Part shown: in pieces, positions 1 to 5,260 of the stretch
Position numbering within the stretch: position 1 is the first letter of the stretch
Layout of the letters: each line of letters starts with the position of its first letter
Assembly (NCBI GenBank): GCA_964477345.1
Contig: CAYZDL010000037.1
Location: forward strand, 1 to 5,260
Length of the DNA stretch: 5,260 bases
Direction: 5' to 3'
Origin: JAJZEO01 sp964477345
Lineage (GTDB): Bacteria; Chlamydiota; Chlamydiia; Chlamydiales; 2-12-FULL-49-11
Program-made: the position numbers and the translations under genes
Notes under the pieces: generated by a model
The model's database searches: none
Told to the model about the DNA's origin: nothing
The model's input: only the letters and a program-made list of their open reading frames with translations

Positions 1-777
1 AGAGGCAAGAAGTTGCTCTTCACTGTCAAATTTCGAAGAGAATGTCGCCGCATTGCTCGTATATTCAGGAGCAAAGAGGAACGGCCTAAGCTTTGGTGCT
101 ACTGTTGTGTAAATATCGTCGGTCAATTGAGGTTCCACTTCAATTTTAGCTTGTTGCTTAGGTGGACGACCCCTCTTAGGTCTTGGATTTAGAGCTTCGC
201 TTGAATAATAAGTCTTTGCCTTTGCTTCAAGCATGTCCCTTCCTTGGGCAACATCTTTTGAAACCCGAGCATCAAAAGTGTGCTCTTTTAACTTTTCGAC
301 TACCTGCTTTGTCAGCTCTAGATCTTCCTCGAAAACAAAGAGAACATTCCAATCTCTAAGGGTTTCAATGATTCGTACTCTCGATCGTTCATGGTAGTAT
401 TGTTGCCATTTATCGAGCTCTGTCAAATGATCATAGATAAATTCAAGGAATCCTTCTCTGGCTTCCTTGCCACCAATGATGTCTAGAAGCTTTTCCTTGG
501 TATCGATATCGTATACCTTCTCATTGACAAATCCTTCCATGAATTTTTTGGTCTCATAAAAAGAGAGTTTAGGAAGCATGCAAAATCGGTCGGGACTATT
601 TTTCAATTCAGTCTCTGCATCGACCAATTGTTGCTCCTCTTTATCTAAATCGATAAAGAGCAAGAACCCTTCAACCCGATCAAAGAAAAAATCCCTCTCG
701 TCATCTGATTTTGAGAAAGCTTCTAACAATCTATGGTAACGCAAAATTAGGGGGTTTCTTGCTTTGGGAAGATCCAT
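1..777 (-). CDS. UPF0158-family chlamydial protein with AT-hook-like motif (5' part, runs off left edge)
   Basis: The minus strand is open from an ATG at 777-775 to the window edge, giving 259 codons and no stop, so the C-terminus is missing. The N-terminal half (residues about 8-175) resembles the UPF0158 family as I remember it from Chlamydia (CT_429-like, about 340 aa): NPLILRYHRLLEAFSKSDDE, then DRVEGFLLFIDLDKE, a middle VNEKVYDIDTKEKLLDI block and RSRVRIIETLRDW near 131-143. Residues 197-207 (NPRPKRGRPPK) form a basic, proline-flanked RGRPP patch like an AT-hook DNA-binding motif. No membrane segment or signal peptide is visible; the protein looks soluble and rich in charged residues. 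The start is supported by a GAGG Shine-Dalgarno 6 nt upstream and by the conserved N-terminus. The biochemical function is not known to me; DNA or nucleoid association is inference from the AT-hook-like patch. It is divergent from serS. Family call fairly sure, function unknown. Confidence 0.85.
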   Translation of the reverse strand, partial: MDLPKARNPLILRYHRLLEAFSKSDDERDFFFDRVEGFLLFIDLDKEEQQLVDAETELKNSPDRFCMLPKLSFYETKKFMEGFVNEKVYDIDTKEKLLDIIGGKEAREGFLEFIYDHLTELDKWQQYYHERSRVRIIETLRDWNVLFVFEEDLELTKQVVEKLKEHTFDARVSKDVAQGRDMLEAKAKTYYSSEALNPRPKRGRPPKQQAKIEVEPQLTDDIYTTVAPKLRPFLFAPEYTSNAATFSSKFDSEEQLLAS

Positions 778-869
778 TAACAACCTCGTTTTCAAAATTG
801 AGCCCCAGTTTAACAAGAAATGCTTAAATTCGGTAGGAGAAAAATCTCTTTTTTTGTAAAGTTTTAGTC
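778..869. promoter_or_regulatory. Divergent intergenic region between the UPF0158 gene and serS
   Basis: These 92 bp must hold the 5' signals of both divergent genes. On the plus strand, TGCTTAAAT at 821-829 resembles an extended -10 element (TG-n-TTAAAT). A TTGAGC at 798-803 is a possible -35, but its spacing of 20 is too long. Downstream, GAGA-AAAA-TCTC (837-848) can form a 4-bp stem followed by seven T (849-855), ahead of the serS start. No convincing Shine-Dalgarno lies close to the serS ATG; TAAAG ends about 8 nt before it. No clear promoter for the minus gene stands out. Confidence 0.35.
784..787 (-). promoter_or_regulatory. Shine-Dalgarno of the UPF0158-family gene
   Basis: On the minus strand GAGG lies 6 nt before the ATG at 777, a good ribosome binding site that fixes the start of the leftward gene. 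Confidence 0.6.
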
Positions 870-2135
870 ATGCTAGGAATCAAAGAACTAATCAAAGACC
901 GAGAGAAGCTCGAAAAACGGCTTCAAGCTAAAGATCCCGATCTCTCCCTTGACCGAGTGATTGGGGCCTATCAAGACCACGTTCAAGCTTTGACAGAACT
1001 CGAAGAGCTAAGAGCTGAACTGAACGCCGCTTCAAAGAAGATCGGTGAATTAAAGCGGAAGGGAGAAGATACTTCTCACCTACACGAAGCGGTGGCAAAC
1101 CTTAAAGAAATAATTCAACAAAAAACTGTTTTGACAGGTGAACTTGAGACAAAGAGCCACGACCTCTTAAGTACACTACCGAACATCCCCGATGAAGATA
1201 TTAAGGAATCACCTGACCCCAAAGACAACGTCTGCATAAAGAGCTGGGGCGAAAAACCAAATTTTTCCTTCACACCAAAAAACCACCTCGAAATAGCCGA
1301 ACAGTATGAATTACTGGATTTTAAGAGAGGGGCGAAGATCTCTGGCTCTGGCTGGCCGGTTTATAAAGGAATGGGGGCTCGTTTTGAATGGGCTCTTCTC
1401 AATTTAATGATCGACATCCACCACAAAAATGGATTTACCTTTCATCTACTCCCCCACCTTGTGACCCCCGAAATGATGTATGGCGCGGGTCAATTGCCCA
1501 AATTTGGACACCAATTATTCCGAGTCAAAGATAACGATTTTGACCTCTATTTGATCCCCACCTCTGAAGTAGCCTTAAATGGTCTCCATTACGATGAAAT
1601 TTTTGAAGAGAGTGACCTACCCAAGCTTTACACCGCCTATACACCTTGTTTTAGACGCGAAGCAGGGGCCGCTGGAAAAGCTGAGCGGGGCTTAATCCGG
1701 GTCCATCAATTCAATAAAGTCGAGATGTTCTGCTTTACCACCCCTGAAAACAGCGACGAAATTTTTGATAAAATGATGGCCTCAGCAGAAGAAATTTTAG
1801 AAAAATTAGGTTTACATTACCGCAATATGCTCCTTGTCACTGGAGATATGTCTTTTGGCGCCGCTAGAACTGTCGATATCGAAGTATGGCTACCTGGTCA
1901 AAACCGTTATTATGAGGTCTCTTCCGTTTCAAATTGCCGAGATTTTCAAGCAAGGCGTTCAAAAATTCGTTATAAGTCTAAGGACGGCTCTAATCGTTTT
2001 GTACATACATTAAATGGATCAGGTCTCGCTACAGCTCGCTTACTTGTTGCCCTCTTAGAGAACAATCAAAAAGAAAATGGCAAGGTTGCTATCCCCGAAG
2101 TTCTTCAGCCTTATCTTGGGTGTAAAGAACTGTAA
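870..2135 (+). CDS. serS: Seryl-tRNA synthetase (SerRS, class II)
   Basis: Cytoplasmic enzyme that activates serine with ATP and charges tRNA-Ser (in bacteria also tRNA-Sec where that exists). The protein has 421 aa, normal for bacterial SerRS. Residues about 1-105 form the N-terminal domain with the long antiparallel coiled-coil arm (Lys/Glu/Leu-rich, about 30-100) that grips the tRNA variable arm. The class II core follows: motif 1 region around 158-180 (GSGWPVYKGMGARFEWALL), the serine-binding TSE at 231-233, motif 2 at about 256-286 with FRREAG at 261-266, the VSSVSNCRDFQARR segment at 350-363, and motif 3 LNGSGLATAR at 381-390 with the invariant Arg390. All key residues are present, so it should be active. 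The start at 870 fits the usual family N-terminus (MLxI), although its Shine-Dalgarno is weak. Motif 2 wording is close to my recollection of chlamydial SerRS. No clear terminator follows, so transcription could read into gene A. Confidence 0.98.
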   Translation: MLGIKELIKDREKLEKRLQAKDPDLSLDRVIGAYQDHVQALTELEELRAELNAASKKIGELKRKGEDTSHLHEAVANLKEIIQQKTVLTGELETKSHDLLSTLPNIPDEDIKESPDPKDNVCIKSWGEKPNFSFTPKNHLEIAEQYELLDFKRGAKISGSGWPVYKGMGARFEWALLNLMIDIHHKNGFTFHLLPHLVTPEMMYGAGQLPKFGHQLFRVKDNDFDLYLIPTSEVALNGLHYDEIFEESDLPKLYTAYTPCFRREAGAAGKAERGLIRVHQFNKVEMFCFTTPENSDEIFDKMMASAEEILEKLGLHYRNMLLVTGDMSFGAARTVDIEVWLPGQNRYYEVSSVSNCRDFQARRSKIRYKSKDGSNRFVHTLNGSGLATARLLVALLENNQKENGKVAIPEVLQPYLGCKEL

Positions 2136-2281
2136 TTTCCTTATACTATTTTTTTGTCTTCGAATTTTCTTGTATTCTCTTTTATATATTCTTAACTTTT
2201 GTTACACTCAATCCAGTTAAACATTAGTAGGCTGCGAAAAAACACTAGCAGCACAAAATTAAATTTTTTTGGAGGATAATC
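2136..2281 (+). promoter_or_regulatory. AT-rich leader upstream of the A-B gene pair
   Basis: This 146-bp gap between serS and gene A is strongly AT-rich with T-runs. A TATATT at 2185-2190 and a TTGTTA at 2199-2204 are possible -10 and -35 elements of different promoters, but neither has a good partner at 16-18 bp, so no promoter is assigned. GCTGC at 2231-2235 and GCAGC at 2248-2252 form a 5-bp inverted repeat with an A-rich 12-nt loop, placed 18 nt before the ribosome binding site; it may be a structure in the mRNA leader. A T7 run (2264-2270) directly precedes the Shine-Dalgarno. No serS terminator is seen. Confidence 0.35.
2271..2275 (+). promoter_or_regulatory. Strong Shine-Dalgarno of gene A
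   Basis: GGAGG lies 6 nt before the ATG at 2282. It is much stronger than anything in front of serS and suggests efficient translation of gene A. Confidence 0.85.
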
Positions 2282-3391
2282 ATGGCTGATGCAGCAAATC
2301 CAGCACTCAACAGTTCTTACACACCATTTTCGTGGATGTTCCCGCTTATTACAGGAAGCTACAAACCCGAAGATAAAGTAGAAATCAAGTCCGGAGAGAC
2401 AGAAAATGAATCTCTTCCTCTTGCACTTCCAGATCTTTTTAGAAAAGCCTCTCTGATTGGCCTCGCACAATTTAACCTTTCCTATGCAATCGCTCAAGAA
2501 TGTACCCTTATTCGCGACTTAACAATCTCTGACAGCGAAGCGAACATCTTAAAGAAAGCGGTTGTATACGTAATTACTCCAGCGATTCTAGCAGTGATGT
2601 CTGTTTGCGTAGTCATCGAAGCCGTCGTTAGAAAAGTCCTTGGTATGATGATGACTGGTCTAACTCTCTGCCGACCACCTGCTCCCTCAACGAAGAAAGA
2701 AGAGGACGCTAAAGAAGGTAAGAAAGCTCCTGAGAAAAAAGAAGATGAAATAGAGAGCAAATCTCTCTATCAAAGACATGTTGAAATGTGCGATAAGAAC
2801 TCTCAAAAACAAGCTGTGCTCAATGGCGCGATCTCTTTTGGAATCTTCGCTATCACCGATCTTCTCAACACAATGGTTGCTTCTCTTAACCCATTCCACG
2901 CCACTTCTGACATTAAGCCGTCAGTAGGCGTTACAGGTGCTTTGGTTCCTTTCCTTCTATCAACTGCTGAAGGGGTTGCTATGTATGCAGCAAGAACTTT
3001 TGAAATCATGGAAGATTTCCATGACAATGGGAAAGAAGTAGATTGGGGAATTACCGAGGGTGCGCCTTTAGGTTTATTTATGGGGGTATTACCAGGAGTA
3101 ACTCCTCTGTTTGGAATGGTAAAAACACTAGCTCCTCTTGAGTTTGGTCGTGCCTATATAGCTCCATTTACGGGGGGGGGTGATGGAGCCAAGAAAGCGG
3201 CAGCCGTCTTAAAAGCAGCAAATTTTGTCTCTGTAGGAACCTGGGTTGAAGCACGTAGAAAAATTGAAGAGAAAAGACCTGCTTCCAATAAAGAATTTTT
3301 TGATCATATGTCAACTACTTTTGTACCAAAACTGCTCGAAGGTCTATCTAAAGAAGATGGCGATGCTATTAACAAATTGTTAAAGATATAA
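2282..3391 (+). CDS. Gene A: hypothetical membrane-associated protein, paralogue of the next gene, carries a G9 tract
   Basis: I do not recognise a named family. The product has 369 aa; the start is fixed by GGAGG 6 nt upstream. There is no N-terminal signal peptide. In order: FSWMFPLITGSY at 16-27; a mixed hydrophilic/helical part to about 90; a long hydrophobic block at 93-130 containing IEAVVRKVL (112-120) and ending in RPP (131-133); a Lys/Glu-rich low-complexity linker (137-160); hydrophobic stretches at about 180-201, 217-237 and 260-281; LNPFH at 202-206 and PSVG at 213-216; a Gly triplet at 298-300 encoded by the G9 tract; and a basic helical C-terminus. The same motifs occur in the same order and spacing in gene B, so the two are tandem duplicates that have diverged. 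The build (no signal peptide, paired hydrophobic segments, charged linkers) would suit a chlamydial Inc-like or other type III-secreted membrane protein; this is inference. It shares a 28-bp gap and the downstream terminator with gene B, so they are likely co-transcribed. Confidence 0.9.
   Translation: MADAANPALNSSYTPFSWMFPLITGSYKPEDKVEIKSGETENESLPLALPDLFRKASLIGLAQFNLSYAIAQECTLIRDLTISDSEANILKKAVVYVITPAILAVMSVCVVIEAVVRKVLGMMMTGLTLCRPPAPSTKKEEDAKEGKKAPEKKEDEIESKSLYQRHVEMCDKNSQKQAVLNGAISFGIFAITDLLNTMVASLNPFHATSDIKPSVGVTGALVPFLLSTAEGVAMYAARTFEIMEDFHDNGKEVDWGITEGAPLGLFMGVLPGVTPLFGMVKTLAPLEFGRAYIAPFTGGGDGAKKAAAVLKAANFVSVGTWVEARRKIEEKRPASNKEFFDHMSTTFVPKLLEGLSKEDGDAINKLLKI
3172..3180 (+). repeat. Homopolymeric G9 tract inside gene A
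   Basis: Nine consecutive G follow ACC-less context TTTAC and precede TGATGG. In frame they read ACG GGG GGG GGT (Thr297-Gly298-Gly299-Gly300). Ten G would give TGA immediately (300-aa product); eight G would give TAA at 3210-3212 (309-aa product). Poly-G tracts are the known slippage sites in phase-variable chlamydial genes such as some pmp genes. Whether this one varies cannot be seen from one sequence. Confidence 0.9.
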
Positions 3392-3405
3392 TAACCAAGG
3401 CATAT

Positions 3406-3410
3406 GGAGG
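3406..3410 (+). promoter_or_regulatory. Shine-Dalgarno of gene B
   Basis: GGAGG lies 9 nt before the ATG at 3420, inside the 28-bp gap after gene A. The GGAGGAT core is identical to that of gene A, as expected if the ribosome binding site was duplicated with the gene. Confidence 0.8.
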
Positions 3411-3419
3411 ATTCTAATT

Positions 3420-4634
3420 ATGACTGAAAAAACAGAAAGTCAATTTCGTGATTATGCTTTTGGTGATTGGATTAGACCTTTCTTATCAGGCAGTTATCAC
3501 AAAACTGAAGAAGAAGCAAAAGAATTCAAACCTGATGAAGAGTCAAAAAAACTGACTGAAGAAGCTCTTTCAACATTACTTTGGCAAGTAGCTCTTGCAA
3601 GGACGAACGTTTTTGCAGCGTTGGCTACCGATGTCAACATGTGGTGTGATAAAACTAGAGCGGGTGACTCGAATGTCTTAGCAAAGGCAGGTGCCTATGT
3701 CATACACATCGTTTCGTTGCCTATTTTATCTGGAGCTATCCTGATTGAGGGCGTGGTGCGTCAGCTTTTGTCTGCGCTGATTATACCGTTTTACTATCTA
3801 AGGCCACCTGTATTCTCTAAAGATGAGACAAAGGGCGATGAAGCTGCTGAGAAGAAGACCTCTTCTACAGAAAAAGCCGATAAGCCGTCAAAAACACTAG
3901 ACGAGAGATACTCAGATCTACGTGGAAAAGTTGAAAGCTGGAGCGAAATGTTGGCGTGCGGGCTATCATCAGCCTGGACAACATTCCAGTTAACCTTGTG
4001 CAGCTGGGTTGGAGGTTTGAATCCTTTCCATCCTTCAATTGAATTAGCTCCATCATTAGGTGAATCTTCTTTAGCCTACATTCCCTCAACAATCCTCTCT
4101 ATTGATGGTATTGCATCGGTGGGTGTAAAAGTAATATCAATGGCATTCTCCTCAAAGTTCTATTTTCAAGGTAGACAATACGGGGAGCCTGAAGACACTG
4201 TTTTTAGCAATCCATCAGCAAGTCCTGCATTAAGAGCACTATCATCTCTCGCACCAGAAAGAGCATTTAAGTGGCTCTCCGCCACGCACTTCGAAAAAGA
4301 AATGGAAGATTTCACAACTATTTGTGCACTTCGCGATCTCAGAAAATATTCTGAGTTTAAGGCAGCAGCAGAAAACGAGGCTCATGGCGACGATCCCTCT
4401 TTAGTAGCATCTAACCGATTTATGAAATGGGCAAAAGGCAACAGGGAAACAGCCCCACCTCGCAAGAGTTATCCAGTGGATGAGTCCCAGCGTCGTCTTA
4501 GTAATACACCTAGTTACCATGACGACAGCGGAAGTAGTAGTCATAAAGATATGCGTTATTATAATTATAGTATGATGACCCCAACTACTCATGTAGACGG
4601 AAAATCAGAATCATCAGATGATGATGAATTTTAA
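3420..4634 (+). CDS. Gene B: hypothetical membrane-associated protein, paralogue of gene A with a hydrophilic Ser/Asp/Tyr-rich tail
   Basis: No named family recognised. The product has 404 aa and no signal peptide. In order: FGDWIRPFLSGSY at 14-26; an acidic Lys/Glu stretch (28-48); a hydrophobic block at about 90-127 with IEGVVRQLL at 109-117 and LRPP at 127-130; a charged low-complexity linker (133-160); a hydrophobic part at 177-199; LNPFH at 200-204; PSLG at 211-214; and a further moderately hydrophobic stretch at 216-243. Spacings match gene A within two residues (GSY to RPP 104 versus 106; RPP to LNPFH 72 versus 71; LNPFH to PS-x-G 11 in both), so they are paralogues. The C-terminus is unrelated: residues about 340-404 are hydrophilic, probably disordered, rich in Ser, Asp and Tyr, and end in ESSDDDEF. 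It is the last gene before the intrinsic terminator. Inc-like or type III effector status is inference; an ordinary inner-membrane protein is the alternative. Confidence 0.9.
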   Translation: MTEKTESQFRDYAFGDWIRPFLSGSYHKTEEEAKEFKPDEESKKLTEEALSTLLWQVALARTNVFAALATDVNMWCDKTRAGDSNVLAKAGAYVIHIVSLPILSGAILIEGVVRQLLSALIIPFYYLRPPVFSKDETKGDEAAEKKTSSTEKADKPSKTLDERYSDLRGKVESWSEMLACGLSSAWTTFQLTLCSWVGGLNPFHPSIELAPSLGESSLAYIPSTILSIDGIASVGVKVISMAFSSKFYFQGRQYGEPEDTVFSNPSASPALRALSSLAPERAFKWLSATHFEKEMEDFTTICALRDLRKYSEFKAAAENEAHGDDPSLVASNRFMKWAKGNRETAPPRKSYPVDESQRRLSNTPSYHDDSGSSSHKDMRYYNYSMMTPTTHVDGKSESSDDDEF

Positions 4635-4680
4635 GAGAAATCTTAATCAGCAAGGATCATTTCTGTTTGTCTAATATCAG

Positions 4681-4718
4681 GGGTGAGGAGAAAATTTTCT
4701 CTTCACCCTCTTTTTTTT
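4681..4718 (+). terminator. Intrinsic terminator of the A-B transcription unit
   Basis: GGGTGAGGAGAAAA (4681-4694) pairs with TTTTCTCTTCACCC (4695-4708), a stem complete except for one G-U pair; the AATT at the tip would open as the loop. It is followed by TC and eight T (4711-4718). No A-run precedes the stem, so it should work only in the plus direction. It lies 46 nt after the gene B stop codon. Confidence 0.93.
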
Positions 4719-4808
4719 CCTCGGTCACTTAAAGTATTGTTCTTTCTTGTGGTAGTGATCTTTCACTTGGCTCTAGTTCTAAAACACTCTCTCAGTTATG
4801 ATAATCGA
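4719..4808 (+). promoter_or_regulatory. Upstream region of the VIT1/CCC1-like gene with a TATGAT box
   Basis: Since a strong terminator precedes it, the last gene needs its own promoter here. TATGAT at 4797-4802 is a good -10-like hexamer, but the -35 position (around 4774-4779, TAGTTC) is poor. No Shine-Dalgarno precedes the ATG at 4809, which sits only 6 nt after the TATGAT box. Either the promoter is elsewhere or the mRNA is leaderless. Confidence 0.3.
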
Positions 4809-5260
4809 ATGAGCAAGGAATCACATTTTGGGTCGAAAAGTGTCATTGAACACTTGAAGGCCGCCAGGGAGAAAGGAAAGAGAGCGACAGAGTCGCATCA
4901 TGCACTTGAAACACCAGGACATTTAATTGGTGGCGCTGATGGTGCACGAGAGGCCGCTTTAATCATTATGATCGTCTCTATTCTTTTTCATCAGCTATCA
5001 ATCCCCTCAGATAAGATGATGATCCTCCTTTCGATGATCATGTTTGCACTGATCCTTTGGCGCTCTGGTCGTGGAGCTTTACTGGGATGGAATCGTCTTG
5101 AGAGACTCAATAAACTGATTGCCGATGAAAAGTACGAAATTCAACATAATCGCGAAGAAGAGAAGGCTGAATTAACTGAAATGTATAGAGCTAAGGGATT
5201 CTCGGAGCCTCTTCTCTCTAAAGTGATCGATGTCCTTATGGCCGATGATAATAAGCTCCT
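4809..5260 (+). CDS. VIT1/CCC1-like membrane protein (5' part, runs off right edge)
   Basis: The frame is open from the ATG at 4809 to the window end: 150 complete codons and no stop, so the C-terminus is missing. Residues 1-35 are basic and hydrophilic. HLIGGADGAREAALIIMIVS (38-57) opens the first hydrophobic segment (about 48-63); the second is about 70-85. After SGRGALLGWNR comes a long charged helix (97-130) with REEEKAELTEMYRAKGF (115-131), the pattern typical of the cytosolic Glu-rich metal-binding region between TM2 and TM3 in VIT1/CCC1 Fe/Mn transporters. An iron or manganese transport role is therefore possible, but the TM1 sequence is atypical and substrate is unproven. The start choice is uncertain: no Shine-Dalgarno precedes 4809, and in-frame TTG (4767) and GTG (4755) lie upstream without stops between. 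From memory, Chlamydia has a comparable small membrane-protein gene (CT_728) next to serS, which supports the synteny. Confidence 0.75.
   Translation, partial: MSKESHFGSKSVIEHLKAAREKGKRATESHHALETPGHLIGGADGAREAALIIMIVSILFHQLSIPSDKMMILLSMIMFALILWRSGRGALLGWNRLERLNKLIADEKYEIQHNREEEKAELTEMYRAKGFSEPLLSKVIDVLMADDNKL

Noticed and set aside
2141..2190. A serS terminator or a defined promoter in the T-rich stretch after serS
   Set aside because: There are T-runs and a TATATT, but no stem before the T-runs and no properly spaced -35, so neither can be supported.
2192..2497. Minus-strand open frame of 101 codons overlapping the gene A leader and 5' end
   Set aside because: It is antisense to a well-supported gene with a strong ribosome binding site, has no Shine-Dalgarno of its own and its Cys/Phe/Lys-rich translation looks non-natural.
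2494..3027. Three further minus-strand open frames inside gene A
   Set aside because: They are opposite-strand shadows of gene A with overlapping coordinates, no ribosome binding sites and no recognisable protein features.
2238..3900. The 11-mer AAAAACACTAG occurs three times (2238-2248, 3121-3131, 3890-3900)
   Set aside because: Two copies encode Lys-Thr-Leu at non-equivalent positions of genes A and B and one is in the leader; with A-rich composition this is more likely chance than a repeat family or binding site.
3865..4592. Other frames inside gene B, at 3865-4092 and 4401-4592 (minus strand)
   Set aside because: Short, overlap the clear coding frame of gene B, and their compositions look like complements of it; no start signals.
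1..5260. CRISPR array, tRNA or rRNA gene, insertion sequence or attachment site
   Set aside because: No regularly spaced repeats, cloverleaf, terminal inverted repeats, transposase motifs or flanking direct repeats were seen on either strand.

Overview
The window looks like part of the chromosome of a member of the Chlamydiota, more likely a Chlamydia-related (environmental, amoeba- or invertebrate-associated) lineage than the genus Chlamydia itself. Two genes carry this. The leftward gene at the left edge has the sequence features of the chlamydial UPF0158 family (CT_429-like). The SerRS at 870-2135 has the chlamydial flavour of motif 2 (FRREAGAAGKAERGL) and motif 3 (LNGSGLATARLL). The DNA is moderately AT-rich and mostly coding. 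These family assignments are made by eye from remembered family sequences; no search was run.

Layout. 1-777 (minus): 5' part of a UPF0158-family gene running off the left edge, with an AT-hook-like RGRPP patch. 778-869: short divergent intergenic region. 870-2135 (plus): complete serS. 2136-2281: AT-rich leader with a small inverted repeat and a strong Shine-Dalgarno. 2282-3391 and 3420-4634 (plus): two consecutive genes of unknown function, called gene A (369 aa) and gene B (404 aa) here. They are diverged tandem paralogues with the same order and spacing of short motifs (GSY, a hydrophobic block with IE-x-VVR, RPP, LNPFH, PS-x-G) but different C-termini. 4681-4718: strong intrinsic terminator closing the A-B unit. 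4809-5260 (plus): 5' part of a VIT1/CCC1-like membrane protein gene running off the right edge.

How it fits together. serS and the UPF0158 gene are ordinary chromosomal genes. From memory, serS lies next to a small membrane-protein gene (CT_728, upstream of zntA) in Chlamydia trachomatis, so the A-B pair looks like an accessory pair sitting inside an otherwise conserved neighbourhood. A and B form a compact transcription unit with a 28-bp gap, GGAGGAT ribosome binding sites on both genes, and the terminator after B. Both lack an evident cleavable signal peptide and carry hydrophobic segments between charged, low-complexity stretches. That is the general look of chlamydial inclusion-membrane (Inc) or other type III-secreted membrane proteins, but this is inference only.

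The most checkable oddity is an uninterrupted run of nine G within gene A (3172-3180). Both one-base slips there would truncate the protein: gain of one G gives an immediate TGA, loss of one G gives a TAA ten codons later. The A protein could therefore be phase-variable, or the tract could be a sequencing trouble spot.
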